Origin: DATFEN01 sp035691285
GTDB lineage: Bacteria > Acidobacteriota > Vicinamibacteria > Fen-336
NCBI GenBank assembly: GCA_035691285.1
Contig: DASSJI010000163.1
Location: forward strand, 1-31,383
DNA: 31,383 nt
Direction: 5' to 3'
Made by a program: the position numbers and the translations under genes. How positions within the stretch are numbered: the stretch's first letter is position 1; each line of letters opens with the position of its first letter. Of the stretch, positions 7,887 through 15,081 are shown one piece after another. Under the pieces are notes generated by a model. It was given only the letters and a program-made list of their open reading frames with translations, had not been told where the DNA came from and searched no databases.

Positions 7887-10304
7887 CTAGAAGCGCACGT
7901 GAACGAGCGCTGACAGCACGTGAGCCGTGTAGTCGGCGTAGCGGCTGTCCAGAAACAGGAAGCGGCTCACGTTCATCGGGCCGAGGTCGCTGGCCGAGCG
8001 GCGGGTCTCCTGGAAGACTCCCTGCATGTAGGGCTGCATGACGTCCCAGGTGAAGTCGTCCAGACGATAGGGCTCGTACCAGTAGCGGGCTTCGAGCGTG
8101 ACCCGCTTGCCGAGTTCCCAGAGCAGCGATGCCCGCGCCGTGAGCGTGCTGTCCGAGAGCTCGGGGAACGGGTAGGCGACGGCGCTGTTGACGTCCGGAG
8201 TGCCGAGGTTCTCGGTGGTCCAGTCGCCGGCGAATTTCTGGTAGTTGAGGTCCGCCCGCAGCTTCGCCTTCTTGCCGAGCGGAGCGACCGCCTCGCAGCC
8301 GATCCAGTAGACGTCGTCCGAGGAGGCGCGGGTCCAGCGGTTCGTCGGGTTGTAGTCGGTGGTGAGGCTGGTCTTCGTCACCTGGAGGCTGTTCCACTCG
8401 TACTGGTCGTAGCCGGCCCAGCCGCCGAAGAGCCAGTCGTCCTTCGCATAGGTCGCGCCGGCGTAGAACGAGCCGCTCTTCGAGTCCTGCAGGCCGTAGC
8501 CGTAGGCGAAGCCCTCGACCGCGCCCGGGTACTCGTCCTTCCAGTAGCTCGCGCCGAGGGTCGCCATCACGTTCTCGCCGACCGGCGCGCTCACGTCGAC
8601 ACCGAACTGGTCGCGGTCGCGCGTCCACACGTCGTAGGCGCGCACGCCGGAGGTCTCGAGGCCGACCTCGTAGTCGCCCTCGAAGTCGCGGCTCGCCACG
8701 AGGTAGAAGACGTTGACGTCGGCGTTTCGCACGTTGAAGCGCAGCGTGCCCTTGAAGGCGTCGTCGGTCGTCTTGTCGACCTGGCGCGCCTCGTAGTCCC
8801 ACCCCGTGCGGACGTACTCGCCGTCCAGGGTCACGCCGCCGAAGCGGTACGCCGCCCCCAGGTTCAACCGCTGCCGCGTGTAGCCGCCGATCTCGTTGAA
8901 GAGCACCCGGTTGCCCGCGGCGTCCTTCTGCCCGACGCCCGCCCGGAAGAACGAGTCCCCCGAGGACGAGTAGCCGGGGAACAGGATCTCGGGCCGCTGG
9001 TCGTCCAGCTCGTAGTAGCGGTACCCGGCGCGGACGGAGAGCGCGTCGGTCAGCCGCGAGGTCGCCTTCAGGTCGGCCTGCGTCGTCTCCATCTTCCCGT
9101 CGAGGCTCGCCCGGGGCAGCGCCGCGTCCTTGGCGTAGACGAGGGGCTGGCCCGCCTGCGAGAACACCACCGCGGTGTTCTCCGCGTAGGGCAGGAAGGG
9201 GTCGTCCTGCTCGAAGCTGCCGCGAGCCGCCGTCGCGTTCAGCCGCGTCTTCTCGCCGAGGCGGAGCGACAGGTTGGCGAAGATCCGCTCGTAGTCGTTC
9301 TCGGGCCAGAGCTGCGTCGCAGAGCGGGCATAGAGGCCCCGCAAGTTGTTGCTCCCGTTGGGAGCCGCCGGCTCCTGCTCGGCCCTGGGATCGAAGATCG
9401 TGGCCGAGGCGCGTCCCGGCGGAGCCTCGAAGGGGTTGTCGAAGTAGAGGGCGGTGATGTCGTTGCGGAAGCGCGAGCCGAACCAGCCGGCGGAGGCCGA
9501 GTGGCCCTTCCTGGCCCAGGCGAGCGTCACGCCCATCTCGGTGGTCTTGTAGTCGAGAGGCTCGATCAGCTCGTTGCCCCGCACTTCGACGGTCTCGCGC
9601 CAGAAGGAGCCGGCTCCCGTCCCCAGAACACCAGACAGGCTCTGGCGGCGGATGTAGGTGCCGAAGCCGAGGGGCCGGGTGCCCTCGCGCGTCTCGTAGC
9701 GGCCGCTGAGGCTCAAGGTGAAGGCCTTCGCGATCTTGAAGTCCAGCGAGCCTTTCAGGTCCTTCCGCTCGGTCCGCAGGTCGAAGCGGGTGGCGTCGGC
9801 AAGCGCCGCGTTCATGTAGGCCACCAGGGCCGGCGATGCGAACGGGGATGTCGGAGATCCGGCCAGCGTCTCGGCGGCCTGGCGGAACGGGTCGCCGAGC
9901 GTCAGGCTTCCGGTGCCGGCTCCCGACCACAGCGTCGTCGAGCCGCTCGAGTAGAAGCGCGGCAGCTCGACGAAGCTCGCCTTGAACAACAGCTTCGCGG
10001 GATCGGCCAGCTCGAGGAAGTAGCGTTGGTCGTCCTGCAGGGCGTCCACGAGCGTGAACGAGAGCGCGAGGTCGCTCTGCTTCGGCGTCCAGGAGAACCG
10101 GCCGAACTCGAGGACGACGCCCTCCTGGACGTCCCGGAACTCGTTGAAGCGCGCCTCGCCCCGGCCATCCACATCGTTGACGTACTGGCCGCCGGCCACG
10201 GCTTCGACGCGGGTCTCTGCTTCGTCGGCGGGCGGCGCGTCCTGGGCGAGCGCGGCGGCGCTCAGCGTGAGGAAGCCTGCGAGAGCGATTCCGATGGTCT
10301 TCAT
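7887..10304 (-). CDS. MtrB/PioB family decaheme-associated outer membrane beta-barrel
   Basis: An 805-residue outer-membrane porin. In this family the barrel encloses a multiheme cytochrome and lets electrons cross the outer membrane. A signal peptide (residues 1-20, ending ALAQ) is followed by a short plug region and then alternating hydrophobic/polar strands rich in Tyr/Trp. The chain ends in VHVRF, the usual C-terminal Phe of outer-membrane proteins. The start is ATG 10304 with AGGGAGG about 7 nt upstream; the open frame continues 204 codons upstream only as an antisense of the cytochrome frame. The length is nearer Rhodopseudomonas PioB (about 810) than Shewanella MtrB (about 700). The N-terminal CXXC of Shewanella MtrB is absent; the only Cys seen is in WIGCEAVAP. 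The gene sits 10 nt after the decaheme cytochrome gene, the standard A-B pairing. Confidence 0.92.
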   Translation of the reverse strand: MKTIGIALAGFLTLSAAALAQDAPPADEAETRVEAVAGGQYVNDVDGRGEARFNEFRDVQEGVVLEFGRFSWTPKQSDLALSFTLVDALQDDQRYFLELADPAKLLFKASFVELPRFYSSGSTTLWSGAGTGSLTLGDPFRQAAETLAGSPTSPFASPALVAYMNAALADATRFDLRTERKDLKGSLDFKIAKAFTLSLSGRYETREGTRPLGFGTYIRRQSLSGVLGTGAGSFWRETVEVRGNELIEPLDYKTTEMGVTLAWARKGHSASAGWFGSRFRNDITALYFDNPFEAPPGRASATIFDPRAEQEPAAPNGSNNLRGLYARSATQLWPENDYERIFANLSLRLGEKTRLNATAARGSFEQDDPFLPYAENTAVVFSQAGQPLVYAKDAALPRASLDGKMETTQADLKATSRLTDALSVRAGYRYYELDDQRPEILFPGYSSSGDSFFRAGVGQKDAAGNRVLFNEIGGYTRQRLNLGAAYRFGGVTLDGEYVRTGWDYEARQVDKTTDDAFKGTLRFNVRNADVNVFYLVASRDFEGDYEVGLETSGVRAYDVWTRDRDQFGVDVSAPVGENVMATLGASYWKDEYPGAVEGFAYGYGLQDSKSGSFYAGATYAKDDWLFGGWAGYDQYEWNSLQVTKTSLTTDYNPTNRWTRASSDDVYWIGCEAVAPLGKKAKLRADLNYQKFAGDWTTENLGTPDVNSAVAYPFPELSDSTLTARASLLWELGKRVTLEARYWYEPYRLDDFTWDVMQPYMQGVFQETRRSASDLGPMNVSRFLFLDSRYADYTAHVLSALVHVRF

Positions 10305-10314
10305 GGCTCCCTCC

Positions 10315-11187
10315 CTAGCGCTGGAACAGCGGGCCGGACGGGTGATTCGACCCGTGGATCTGCTGGTGGCAGTTGAGGCAGGCCCGGTTGCCCACCCAGA
10401 CCGAGGCGGGCACGCCGGCGACGGTCTGGTGGCGGCCCTGCTGGTGGCAGGACTGGCAGAGCTGCGTGACGCGCGCCTGCAGCATCTGCGGGTAGTTCGA
10501 GCCGTGGGCCTTGTGGCAGGTGAGGCAGTCCTCGCGGACCGGAGCGTGCTCCCAGAGGAACGGGCCGCGCATGTTCTGGTGGCAGGAGTAGCAGGTCTCG
10601 TTGACCGAAGCCTGCTTGAGGAGCTTCTCGCCCGTGGTTCCGTGCGGGTCGTGGCACGACGCGCAGTCCATCTGCCCGTCCCGCATCGGATGGGCCGAGC
10701 GCTGGTGCAGCGCCGCCCGGACCTCGCCGTGGCACTCGAGGCACTTCTTCGTCGTCGCCGTCGCGCCCGGCAGCGTCTTCGCGAGCTCCGGCGTCCCGCC
10801 TCGCGTCCCGTGCACCTCGTGGCACGTCGCGCAGGCGACGCCCGCGAGCTGATGCGGGCTGCCCTGCCAGTGCGCGTGCTTCGGGTTCTCGGCGTGGCAG
10901 GTGAGGCACGTGGCATTCGCCTCGGCGCCCCGCTTCACGCTCGCCGGCTTCTGCTCGCCGCCCGAGGCCGCATGTTCCTGGGCCCCGGCGTGGCAGCTCA
11001 GGCAGTTCGCCGCCTGGTAGGCCGTGTCGGCCTTGAACTGCCGGCCGTGGGAGGTCGTCGCGAACGCCTTCGCCTTGTCCTCGTGGCAGGCCGCGCACTC
11101 TTCCTGTGCCGGCGCCGACGGGGCGAGCGCCAGCGCGCCTCCGGCCAGGGCGAACGCCAGCACGAGCCGCCCGTGTCCCTTCCTCAT
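10315..11187 (-). CDS. periplasmic decaheme c-type cytochrome, DmsE/MtrA family
   Basis: A 290-residue secreted cytochrome with a signal peptide (residues 1-28, ending APAQ) and exactly ten CXXCH heme sites. In order they are CAACH (31-35), CLSCH, CLTCH, CATCH, CLECH, CASCH, CYSCH, CLTCH, CQSCH and CLNCH (270-274), with additional His residues for bis-His ligation. Family knowledge places it in the periplasm and inside the MtrB-type barrel, as the electron wire for metal reduction (MtrA), DMSO respiration (DmsE) or iron oxidation (PioA). The start is ATG 11187 with GGAGGAGG upstream; an upstream ATG adds an arginine-rich stretch and is rejected. The size is close to DmsE (about 300). No outer-surface cytochrome (MtrC/OmcA), reductase subunit or inner-membrane quinol oxidase (CymA) is in the window, so the direction of electron flow is not known. 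Confidence 0.95.
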   Translation of the reverse strand: MRKGHGRLVLAFALAGGALALAPSAPAQEECAACHEDKAKAFATTSHGRQFKADTAYQAANCLSCHAGAQEHAASGGEQKPASVKRGAEANATCLTCHAENPKHAHWQGSPHQLAGVACATCHEVHGTRGGTPELAKTLPGATATTKKCLECHGEVRAALHQRSAHPMRDGQMDCASCHDPHGTTGEKLLKQASVNETCYSCHQNMRGPFLWEHAPVREDCLTCHKAHGSNYPQMLQARVTQLCQSCHQQGRHQTVAGVPASVWVGNRACLNCHQQIHGSNHPSGPLFQR

Positions 11188-11279
11188 GAGCCGACCTCCT
11201 CCGGATGCGTCCCGGACCGCCGCGCGGTCGCGGCGGCCGATCACAAGCTACCCGTTCGGCGGCCGTCCGGAGGTGAAGA

Positions 11280-11303
11280 CTTCCTGAAGTTCTGTTCAGG
11301 AAG
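11280..11303. promoter_or_regulatory. 24-bp dyad between divergent decaheme and padR genes
   Basis: A perfect inverted repeat with arms CTTCCTGAA and TTCAGGAAG separated by GTTCTG. It lies 93 bp upstream of the decaheme cytochrome start and about 45 bp upstream of padR. No T-run follows and no gene ends here, so an operator is more likely than a terminator. PadR and the nearby OmpR-type regulator are both candidate binders. Confidence 0.55.
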
Positions 11304-11313
11304 CGCCGGCTCG

Positions 11314-11350
11314 TTGGCCTATATCGGAATTCGAGTACGATAGCCGATAT
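11314..11350 (+). promoter_or_regulatory. padR promoter with inverted-repeat operator overlapping the start codon
   Basis: TTGGCC (11314-11319) and TACGAT (11336-11341), 16 bp apart, make a plausible -35/-10 pair. ATATCGG (11321-11327) and CCGATAT (11344-11350) form a perfect 7-bp inverted repeat bracketing the -10. An extra CGATA sits at 11338-11342. The right arm runs into the ATG at 11349. The layout suits autorepression by PadR. The predicted transcription start falls at about the ATG, and no Shine-Dalgarno is present, so the mRNA may be leaderless. Confidence 0.5.
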
Positions 11351-11741
11351 GCCGAGGTCGGGCCGGACGGTGGAGCGCGAGTTCCTGCTCGCCTTCTGGA
11401 AGGTCCACATTCTCCATCACGCCGGCGAGGAGCCGATCGTCGGCCAGTGGGTGATGCGCGAGCTGAGGCGGCACGGCTACGAGGTCAGCCCCGGGACGCT
11501 CTATCCGCTGCTCGCGCGCATGGAGGAGCGCGGCTGGCTGCGGTCCACGGCGGATCCGAACGGCGGCCGCCGCGCGCGGCGGGACTACGTGCTCACTCGC
11601 CAGGGCAAGGCGATCCTGACTCTGCTCCGTCGGCAGGTCGAGGAACTCTACCGGGAGGTCGTGCTCGGGGAGGAGGAGGACGCGCCGGCGCGAGTGACGC
11701 CGGCGGGTCCGGGGCGCACCGTGAAGGCAAGGCGCCCATGA
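11349..11741 (+). CDS. PadR family transcriptional regulator
   Basis: A 130-residue PadR-type winged-helix regulator: FLLAFWKVHILHHA, then a helix-turn-helix, then SPGTLYPLLARMEERGWL and a DYVLTRQGKAIL wing, then a short helical dimerisation region. PadR proteins usually repress neighbouring efflux or stress genes and their own promoter. This gene precedes a tiny ORF and the chromate transporter gene on the same strand and is divergent from the decaheme cytochrome. Either side could be its regulon. The C-terminal tail after residue 105 is Pro/Arg-rich and looks disordered. The start ATG lacks a Shine-Dalgarno. Confidence 0.93.
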   Translation: MPRSGRTVEREFLLAFWKVHILHHAGEEPIVGQWVMRELRRHGYEVSPGTLYPLLARMEERGWLRSTADPNGGRRARRDYVLTRQGKAILTLLRRQVEELYREVVLGEEEDAPARVTPAGPGRTVKARRP

Positions 11742-11857
11742 GCAGCACGGCTCGATTGGCTCAGCCGCGCGGTTCCTTCGAGCCTCGCCTCTTCGCGCCC
11801 AAGCTCGCTCTCGCCGTCGGATTCCCGGCGATCCTCGCGGGCTGGGCCCCTGCTTGA
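11738..11857 (+). CDS. small ORF coupled to padR (39 aa), function unknown
   Basis: A 39-codon ORF whose ATG overlaps the padR stop by 4 bp (ATGA), the coupling geometry used throughout this window. The peptide has a basic, Pro/Arg-containing first half and a hydrophobic second half (LALAVGFPAILAGWAPA) that could be a short membrane segment. PadR genes are often followed by a membrane-protein gene, so this may be a real small protein or the stub of a lost one. It ends 15 nt before chrA. Confidence 0.35.
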   Translation: MSSTARLAQPRGSFEPRLFAPKLALAVGFPAILAGWAPA

Positions 11858-11872
11858 CGCTCCGGCGAGCAA

Positions 11873-13063
11873 GTGAGCGAAGCCGCCAGCGAGCAAGGTC
11901 CGGCGGCCGCCGCGCCTCGATCCGATCGGACGAGCCTCCTGGGGCTCGTCGCGCTCTTTTCCAGGCTCGGCGCGACGTCCTTCGGCGGACCCGCAGCCCA
12001 CGTCGCTATGATGGAGGACGAGGTCGTGCGGCGGAGGGCGTGGCTCACACGCGAGGAGTTCCTCGACCTCCTGGGCGCGACCAACCTCATCCCCGGCCCC
12101 AACTCCACCGAGATGGCGATCCACGTCGGCCGGCGGCGCGCGGGCTGGCGGGGGCTGCTCGTGGCCGGTCTCGGCTTCGTCCTCCCGGCGACAGCGCTCA
12201 CCTGGGCTTTCGCCTGGGCCTACGTCCAGTACGGCCAGATGCCGCAGGCGGCCGGCCTGCTCTACGGGGTCAAGCCCGTGATCATCGCGGTCGTCGCGCA
12301 GGCCTTATGGGGGCTGGGGCGCACCGCCCTCAAGAGCGGCGCGCTGATCGCGGCGGGCGTGGCCTGCGTGACGCTCGGCGCCGCCGGCGTGCACGAGCTG
12401 GCGCTGCTCTTCGGCACCGGTCTGGCCGTCGCCGTCCTCCGCGGCCTCGCCAGGCAGCGGGCGGCGCTCACGGCTGTCTTGCCGCCCCTGTCGGCGGCCG
12501 GCCTGAGCGCCGTCGCCGGCGCGCAGCCGTTCCAGGTCTCGATGCTGTTCCTCGTCTTCCTGAAGATCGGAGCGGTGCTGTTCGGCAGCGGCTACGTCCT
12601 GCTCGCCTTCCTGCGCGCGGAGCTCGTCGGGCGCCTCGGCTGGCTGACCGAGGCACAGCTCCTGGACGCCGTCGCGGTCGGGCAGGTCACGCCCGGGCCC
12701 GTCTTCACCACGGCCACGTTCGTGGGCTACGTGCTCGGCGGGAACCTGGGCGCCGTGGCGGCGACGACCGGGATCTTCCTCCCCGCGTTCCTCTTCGTCG
12801 CCGCCAGCGGGCCGCTGGTTCCGCGCCTGCGTCGATCGCCCGCCGCCGGCGCGTTCCTGGACGGGGTGAACGTCGCCTCCCTGGCCCTCATGGCCGTAGT
12901 CGCGTGGCAGCTCGGGCGCGCCGCCCTCGTCGACGTGCCCACGGCGCTCCTCGCGACCGTGGCGGCGGTGCTGCTCTTCCGCTACCGCGTCAACTCGAGC
13001 TGGCTGGTCGCGGGCGGTGCGCTCGCGGGCCTGCTGCTCAAGACCCTGGCCGAGGCGTTCTAG
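11873..13063 (+). CDS. chrA: chromate efflux transporter ChrA
   Basis: A 396-residue CHR-family membrane protein with both halves of the long, two-domain form. The N-terminal domain has TSFGGPAAHVAMMEDEVV and NLIPGPNSTEMAIHVG. The second has LKIGAVLFGSGYVLLAFL and VGQVTPGPVFTTATFVGYV. There are about ten hydrophobic segments. Known members expel chromate from the cytoplasm, probably driven by the proton gradient. The start is GTG at 11873, giving a 30-residue hydrophilic leader before the first domain; no strong Shine-Dalgarno is visible. The gene is downstream of padR. No chrB or chromate reductase gene is adjacent. Its stop shares the CTAG tetranucleotide with the convergent ICMT gene. Confidence 0.93.
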   Translation: MSEAASEQGPAAAAPRSDRTSLLGLVALFSRLGATSFGGPAAHVAMMEDEVVRRRAWLTREEFLDLLGATNLIPGPNSTEMAIHVGRRRAGWRGLLVAGLGFVLPATALTWAFAWAYVQYGQMPQAAGLLYGVKPVIIAVVAQALWGLGRTALKSGALIAAGVACVTLGAAGVHELALLFGTGLAVAVLRGLARQRAALTAVLPPLSAAGLSAVAGAQPFQVSMLFLVFLKIGAVLFGSGYVLLAFLRAELVGRLGWLTEAQLLDAVAVGQVTPGPVFTTATFVGYVLGGNLGAVAATTGIFLPAFLFVAASGPLVPRLRRSPAAGAFLDGVNVASLALMAVVAWQLGRAALVDVPTALLATVAAVLLFRYRVNSSWLVAGGALAGLLLKTLAEAF

Positions 13064-13587
13064 AGGCGAGCGCGCAGCCAGAGCAGCAGCAGGGCCACGG
13101 GAAGCGCCAGGGCCGTCCGCCATTCCCGGTTCCTCCGCACGCGCCGCCACTCGAAGCGCGACGCGCGCGGGCCCGCGGGCGCGAGCCGAGGCAGGAACGC
13201 CGGGACCGCGCGGGCCCAGGCGGCGTACTCGTCGCCGAACTTGCCCGCGAGGAACGCGGCCTCGCCGCGGATCGCCGCCGGGTAGAAGACGGCGAAGTAC
13301 GCGAGGACCGCGAGCGCCACCCACGGGCTCCAGGACGCGACCGCGAAGCCGACGCCCAGCAGGACGCTTCCGAGATAGAGCGGGTTCCGCGTGTGGGCGT
13401 AGGGGCCGCCCGTCGCGAGGGCGGCCGTCTTCTCGATGTGCCCCGAGGCCCAGAGGCGGACCGTCTCGCCGAGCGCCGCGAGCGGCAGGCCGAGGAGCAG
13501 CGAGAACGGCTCCGGCCGGGCCAGGGCCAGGGCGGCGAGGCCGAACAGGTAGCCGAGGGGAACGCGAAGCCTGGAGAGGCTAGACAG
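13060..13587 (-). CDS. isoprenylcysteine carboxyl methyltransferase (ICMT/PEMT)-like membrane protein, probable CTG start
   Basis: A membrane methyltransferase-like protein of about 175 residues. Visible are GHIEKTAALATGGPYAHTRN followed by PLYLGSVLLG, the ICMT/PEMT signature with its RNPLY core. Later come GEAAFLAGKFGDEYAAW and a hydrophobic C-terminus. The family uses SAM to methylate lipids or prenyl-Cys groups; bacterial substrates are mostly unknown. There is no ATG, GTG or TTG in frame between the upstream stop and GTG 13320, which lies inside the conserved domain. The best start is CTG 13587, with GGAG about 8 nt upstream, overlapping the waaC stop by 8 bp. It is the last gene of the LPS operon, so an outer-membrane lipid substrate is conceivable. 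The CTG start is inference. Confidence 0.8.
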   Translation of the reverse strand: MSSLSRLRVPLGYLFGLAALALARPEPFSLLLGLPLAALGETVRLWASGHIEKTAALATGGPYAHTRNPLYLGSVLLGVGFAVASWSPWVALAVLAYFAVFYPAAIRGEAAFLAGKFGDEYAAWARAVPAFLPRLAPAGPRASRFEWRRVRRNREWRTALALPVALLLLWLRARL

Positions 13588-14605
13588 CGCGCGACTCCGG
13601 GAACGAGATGCCCAGCCGCGCGTCGATCGCCCGCACCACCTCGGTCGGCGTGATCGCTCTCATCACGCCGTCGTGGACCCGGCAGCGTCGCCTGTGGCAC
13701 GGCGAGCAGAGCGGCACGCGGCGCACGACGCGGTCGTCCGGGGAGAACGGACCGTTGCGCTCCGGATCGGTCGGGCCGTAGAGCCCCAGGACCGGAGCGC
13801 CCACGGCGGAGGCCACGTGGAGCGGCCCGGTGTCGGCGGCGATCACGAGGCGCGTCTCGCGGCACAGCTCCATGTACTCGAGGAGCGTCGTCGGGAAGCA
13901 GCGCACGGCGGCCCCCTCCGAGGCGCGCACCACGCGATCGGCCAGGGCCTGCTCCCCGGGCCCCCAGGTGACCAGCGCCTCGAGGCCCCGCTCGCGCAGG
14001 GCCCGCGCCACGGTGCCGTAGCTCTCGGGGGGCCAGAGCTTGCTGGCCCAGCCGCCCCCCGGGTTGAGGATCACGAAGCCACCGAGGCCCAGGCTCTTGA
14101 GCCCCTGCCTCACCGTCACGGCCTCGGCCTCGCTCGGCGGCAGCGGGAACTCCCGCAGCCCCACCTCGTCGATGCCCAGCGCCCGGAGCAGCGCCAGGTT
14201 CTTGTCGATGACGTGCACGGCCTCGCTGGTGGGAGAGGCGCCCTCGCGGATGAGCAGGGCGGAGAGCGGCTCGCGGCGCCAGCCGCTGGCGAAGCCCACG
14301 ACGCGGGGCGCGCCGGCGAAGCGCGCCCACAGCGCCGACTTCCACAGCCCCTGGAAGTCCAGCGCCACGTCGTACTGCTCAAGGCGCACCTCCGCCGCCA
14401 CGCGCCGCGCCGCGCCCAGCGTCAGCGCCTGGGCCCGGGGCAGGCGGTGGACGCGCATCAGCGCGGTGTTGCGCTCGAGCAGGGGCGCCGCCGGGCTCTC
14501 GACCAGCCATCCGGCTTCCCAGCCCTGGTGCCGCAGCGCGGCCAGGGCGGGGAGGGCGTGCACCACGTCCCCGATCGACGACATCCGGACGATGAGGGCC
14601 TTCAT
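13580..14605 (-). CDS. waaC: lipopolysaccharide heptosyltransferase I-like glycosyltransferase (GT9)
   Basis: A 341-residue GT9 enzyme that adds ADP-L-glycero-D-manno-heptose to the LPS inner core at the cytoplasmic face. It begins MKALIVRMSSIGDVVHALPA, placing Asp13 exactly as in E. coli WaaC. The C-terminal nucleotide-sugar half has FVILNPGGGWASKLWPPE and VIAADTGPLHVASAVGAPV. A Cys/His-rich stretch CSPCHRRRCRVHDG near residue 300 is unusual relative to E. coli. The ATG overlaps the rfaE2 stop by 4 bp. The assignment as heptosyltransferase I rather than II rests on the N-terminal motif and on the better WaaF match of the gene at 16660; acceptor specificity is not proven. Confidence 0.85.
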   Translation of the reverse strand: MKALIVRMSSIGDVVHALPALAALRHQGWEAGWLVESPAAPLLERNTALMRVHRLPRAQALTLGAARRVAAEVRLEQYDVALDFQGLWKSALWARFAGAPRVVGFASGWRREPLSALLIREGASPTSEAVHVIDKNLALLRALGIDEVGLREFPLPPSEAEAVTVRQGLKSLGLGGFVILNPGGGWASKLWPPESYGTVARALRERGLEALVTWGPGEQALADRVVRASEGAAVRCFPTTLLEYMELCRETRLVIAADTGPLHVASAVGAPVLGLYGPTDPERNGPFSPDDRVVRRVPLCSPCHRRRCRVHDGVMRAITPTEVVRAIDARLGISFPESRAV

Positions 14606-15081
14606 CCGCGCAGCCTGGCCAGGATGGCGCTCGTGTCGTGGTCCTTCGGATCGCCCACGATCGCGACGCGGCCTCCGTACGAGCGGACCACTTCGCGCTC
14701 GGGAACGCTGTCGGGCGTGTAGTCCGTGCCCTTGCAGTGTACTTCGGGGCGGAGGGCGAGCAGCAATTGCGTCACGTCGTCCTCCTGGAACACGACGACG
14801 TGGTCGACGCTGCGGAGCGCGGCGACCAGCAACGCGCGATCTCCCTCGGGCAGCACGGGCCGCCCTTCGCCCTTCAGCCTCCGGACCGAGGCGTCGCCGT
14901 TGACGCCCACCACGAGGACGTCGGCCTCGGCCCGGGCTCCCGCCAGGTAGCGGACGTGGCCCACGTGCAGCACGTCGAAACAGCCGTTGGCGAAGGCGAC
15001 GCGCTTCCCGGCCCCGCGCGCCTCCGCCAGGCGGGCGGCCACCTCGGCGAGGGTGCCGATCTTGTCCTCGGCCCGCCTCAT
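14602..15081 (-). CDS. rfaE2: D-glycero-beta-D-manno-heptose 1-phosphate adenylyltransferase
   Basis: A 159-residue nucleotidyltransferase that makes ADP-D-glycero-beta-D-manno-heptose from heptose 1-phosphate and ATP. The cytidylyltransferase-type fold is marked by FANGCFDVLHVGH, with HVGH at residues 39-42, and by VHCKGTDYTPDSVPE near the end. It matches the C-terminal half of the bifunctional E. coli HldE but is a separate gene here. The ATG overlaps the rfaE1 stop by 4 bp, and its own stop overlaps waaC by 4 bp. Confidence 0.93.
   Translation of the reverse strand: MRRAEDKIGTLAEVAARLAEARGAGKRVAFANGCFDVLHVGHVRYLAGARAEADVLVVGVNGDASVRRLKGEGRPVLPEGDRALLVAALRSVDHVVVFQEDDVTQLLLALRPEVHCKGTDYTPDSVPEREVVRSYGGRVAIVGDPKDHDTSAILARLRG

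Noticed and set aside
7920..10376. Plus-strand open frame (818 codons) opposite the MtrB-like gene
   Set aside because: No domains and biased composition; the minus strand has a signal peptide, beta-barrel pattern and C-terminal Phe.
10304..10916. N-terminal extension of the MtrB-like frame
   Set aside because: Overlaps the decaheme cytochrome in another frame and is Arg/Ser/Thr-rich; ATG 10304 has a strong Shine-Dalgarno and a signal peptide.
11280..11303. Dyad as a transcription terminator
   Set aside because: It lies between two divergent genes, so no transcript ends there, and no T-run follows.
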